Source: DASQDT01 sp036380435 (lineage in GTDB: Bacteria; Acidobacteriota; Blastocatellia; Pyrinomonadales; Pyrinomonadaceae). Taken from it: a DNA stretch of 6,812 bases. A program made the position numbers and the translations under genes. The notes beneath the pieces are model-generated. The model did not search any database. It was not told where the DNA came from and saw only the letters and a program-made list of their open reading frames with translations. This document shows, one piece after another, positions 5,622 through 6,812 of this stretch. How positions within the stretch are numbered: the stretch's first letter is position 1; the number at the start of each line of letters is the position of its first letter. Where the stretch lies: assembly GCA_036380435.1 (NCBI GenBank), contig DASVES010000267.1, forward strand, positions 1 to 6,812, in the 5' to 3' direction.

Positions 5622-6812
5622 ATGCTCCCTGACGAAGTCTTCTTCTCCACCGTCACCGAACTCGCCCCGCGCTTGCGCCGCCGCGAAATCTCCCCCGTCG
5701 AGTTGGCCGAGGGTTATCTACAAAGGCTAGAATCAACGGGCGCCCGCCTCGGCGCCGTCGCCACCGTCATGCGCGAGCGCGCCCTTCGCGAGGCGCGCTC
5801 GGCCGAGACGGAGATTCGCCGGGGCCGATACCGCGGCCCGCTCCACGGCGTCCCCTACGGCGTCAAAGACCTCCTCGCCACGCGCGACGCGCCGACCACC
5901 TGGGGCGCTCCGCCCTTTCGTGACCAGCGCTTCGACTACGACGCCGCTGTCGTCGAAAAACTAAGAGCCGCCGGCGCCGTGCTCCTCGCCAAGCTCTCGA
6001 TGATCGAACTCGCCGGGGGCCTCGGCTACAACCGCGCCGACGCCAGCCTCACCGGCGCCTGTCGCACGCCCTGGAACACAGACTTCTGGAGCGGCGGCTC
6101 CTCCTCGGGGCCGGGCGCCGCCACGGCCGCCGGCCTCGTCGCCTTCGCCATCGGCTCCGAGACCTCCGGCTCCATCATCACGCCCGCCGCCTTCTGTGGC
6201 GTCTCCGGCCTTCGGCCCACTTACGGCGCCGTCTCCCGCCGCGGCGCGATGGCGCTGTGCTGGACGCTCGACAAGCTCGGCCCCATGTGCCGTTCGGCCG
6301 CCGACTGCGGCCTCGTGCTCGCCGCCATCACGGGCCGCGACCCGCTCGACGCGTCGTCGAAAGATTTCAAGTTCGAGTTTCCGTCCCGCCGAAAACGCGC
6401 GCGCCTCGCGAGGCCCATCGCCGTGCTCAAAGACTCCTTCGAGAAGGCACAGCCAGAGGTGCGCGACAACTTCCTGCGCTCGCTCGACGTGCTTAAGCGT
6501 TTCGCCACACTCGAAATGAACGTGCCGCTGCCGGACTTCCCCTACGGCCCGGCCGTCGGCACGATTGTTGACGCCGAGGGCGCGAGCGCCTTCCGCGACC
6601 TCATCGAGTCGGGGCGCGTGAAAGAGATGGCTAACCAGAACGACCGCGTCGGCGGCTATTCGGCGCTGCTCGTCACGGCGGTCGATTACCTGCACGCGAT
6701 GCGCCTGCGCGTGCCCATGCGGCGGGCGTGGGGCGAGTTCTTCCGTAAGTATTCGCTGCTCGTCGCGCCCTCACGCGCGACGGTCGCCTACCCCGTCGAT
6801 AAAAACTTCGAG
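5622..6812 (+). CDS. Amidase-signature family hydrolase, C-terminus beyond window
   Basis: 397 codons are open to the right edge. The protein is an amidase-signature serine hydrolase that cleaves carboxamide bonds with a Ser-cisSer-Lys triad. All three are visible: Lys82 in HGVPYGVKDLLA, cis-Ser160 in SGGSSSG, and nucleophile Ser184 in GSETSGSI. The Ser-Ser distance of 24 residues equals that of fatty-acid amide hydrolase. GVSGLRPTYGAVSRRG (about 190-205) is the usual following block, and DKLGPMCRSAADC is the conserved second block. LLVAPSRATVAYP near the edge corresponds to the C-terminal DVLVTPT-type strand, so perhaps 60-150 residues are missing. The N-terminus begins directly with the helix LPDEVFFSTVTELAPRLRRREISPVELAEGY and has no signal peptide, unlike its two upstream neighbours. 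It resembles GatA-like stand-alone amidases rather than true GatA, since no gatB or canonical gatC is adjacent. Substrate unknown. Confidence 0.93.
   Translation, partial: MLPDEVFFSTVTELAPRLRRREISPVELAEGYLQRLESTGARLGAVATVMRERALREARSAETEIRRGRYRGPLHGVPYGVKDLLATRDAPTTWGAPPFRDQRFDYDAAVVEKLRAAGAVLLAKLSMIELAGGLGYNRADASLTGACRTPWNTDFWSGGSSSGPGAATAAGLVAFAIGSETSGSIITPAAFCGVSGLRPTYGAVSRRGAMALCWTLDKLGPMCRSAADCGLVLAAITGRDPLDASSKDFKFEFPSRRKRARLARPIAVLKDSFEKAQPEVRDNFLRSLDVLKRFATLEMNVPLPDFPYGPAVGTIVDAEGASAFRDLIESGRVKEMANQNDRVGGYSALLVTAVDYLHAMRLRVPMRRAWGEFFRKYSLLVAPSRATVAYPVDKNFE

Noticed and set aside
5961..6695. 244-codon open frame on the minus strand opposite the amidase
   Set aside because: It is antisense to the Ser-Ser-Lys amidase core, lacks motifs, and is a GC-rich shadow.

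Overview
The window is GC-rich and densely coding. It holds two divergent transcription units that share a 328-bp control region. On the minus strand is most of a multifunctional 2-oxoglutarate decarboxylase/dehydrogenase (Kgd/OdhA type: an E2 succinyltransferase core fused ahead of the thiamine-diphosphate E1). Its C-terminus runs off the left edge. On the plus strand are, in order, a small Tat-exported protein of unassigned function, a Sec-exported M20 metallopeptidase of the carnosinase/CNDP type, and an amidase-signature hydrolase that runs off the right edge.

The organism cannot be named from the sequence alone. The fused E2-E1 Kgd is best known from Actinobacteria but also occurs in Acidobacteriota and some other phyla. 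Combined with the GC-rich amidase and M20 genes and AT-richer intergenic hairpin repeats, it makes an acidobacterium (perhaps Blastocatellia-like) my leading guess. That is an inference from recalled gene styles, not a measured result.

Layout: 1-3098 (-) kgd, GTG start with a clear ribosome binding site. 3099-3426 is the divergent control region, with a good extended -10 on the plus strand, a possible 21-residue leader ORF, and an 8-bp inverted repeat. 3427-3846 (+) is the Tat-signal small protein. 3847-3941 is a gap nearly filled by a 20-bp inverted repeat. 3942-5486 (+) is the M20 peptidase. 5487-5621 is a gap filled by a second hairpin with a perfect 31-bp stem made of AGTGATA/AGTGATG heptamers; this repeat also supplies the last codons and stop of the peptidase gene. 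5622-6812 (+) is the amidase, with all three catalytic Ser-Ser-Lys residues visible.

Working together: the three plus-strand genes look like one operon for hydrolysing peptides or amides. The C-terminal 56 residues of the small Tat protein have the length, helical pattern and terminal 'EPxxVF' motif expected of a GatC/AtzG-like amidase partner. I therefore propose that it is the accessory subunit of the amidase two genes downstream. Because the amidase has no signal peptide, a Tat hitchhiker export of the pair is a testable idea. The kgd gene works separately, in the TCA cycle.
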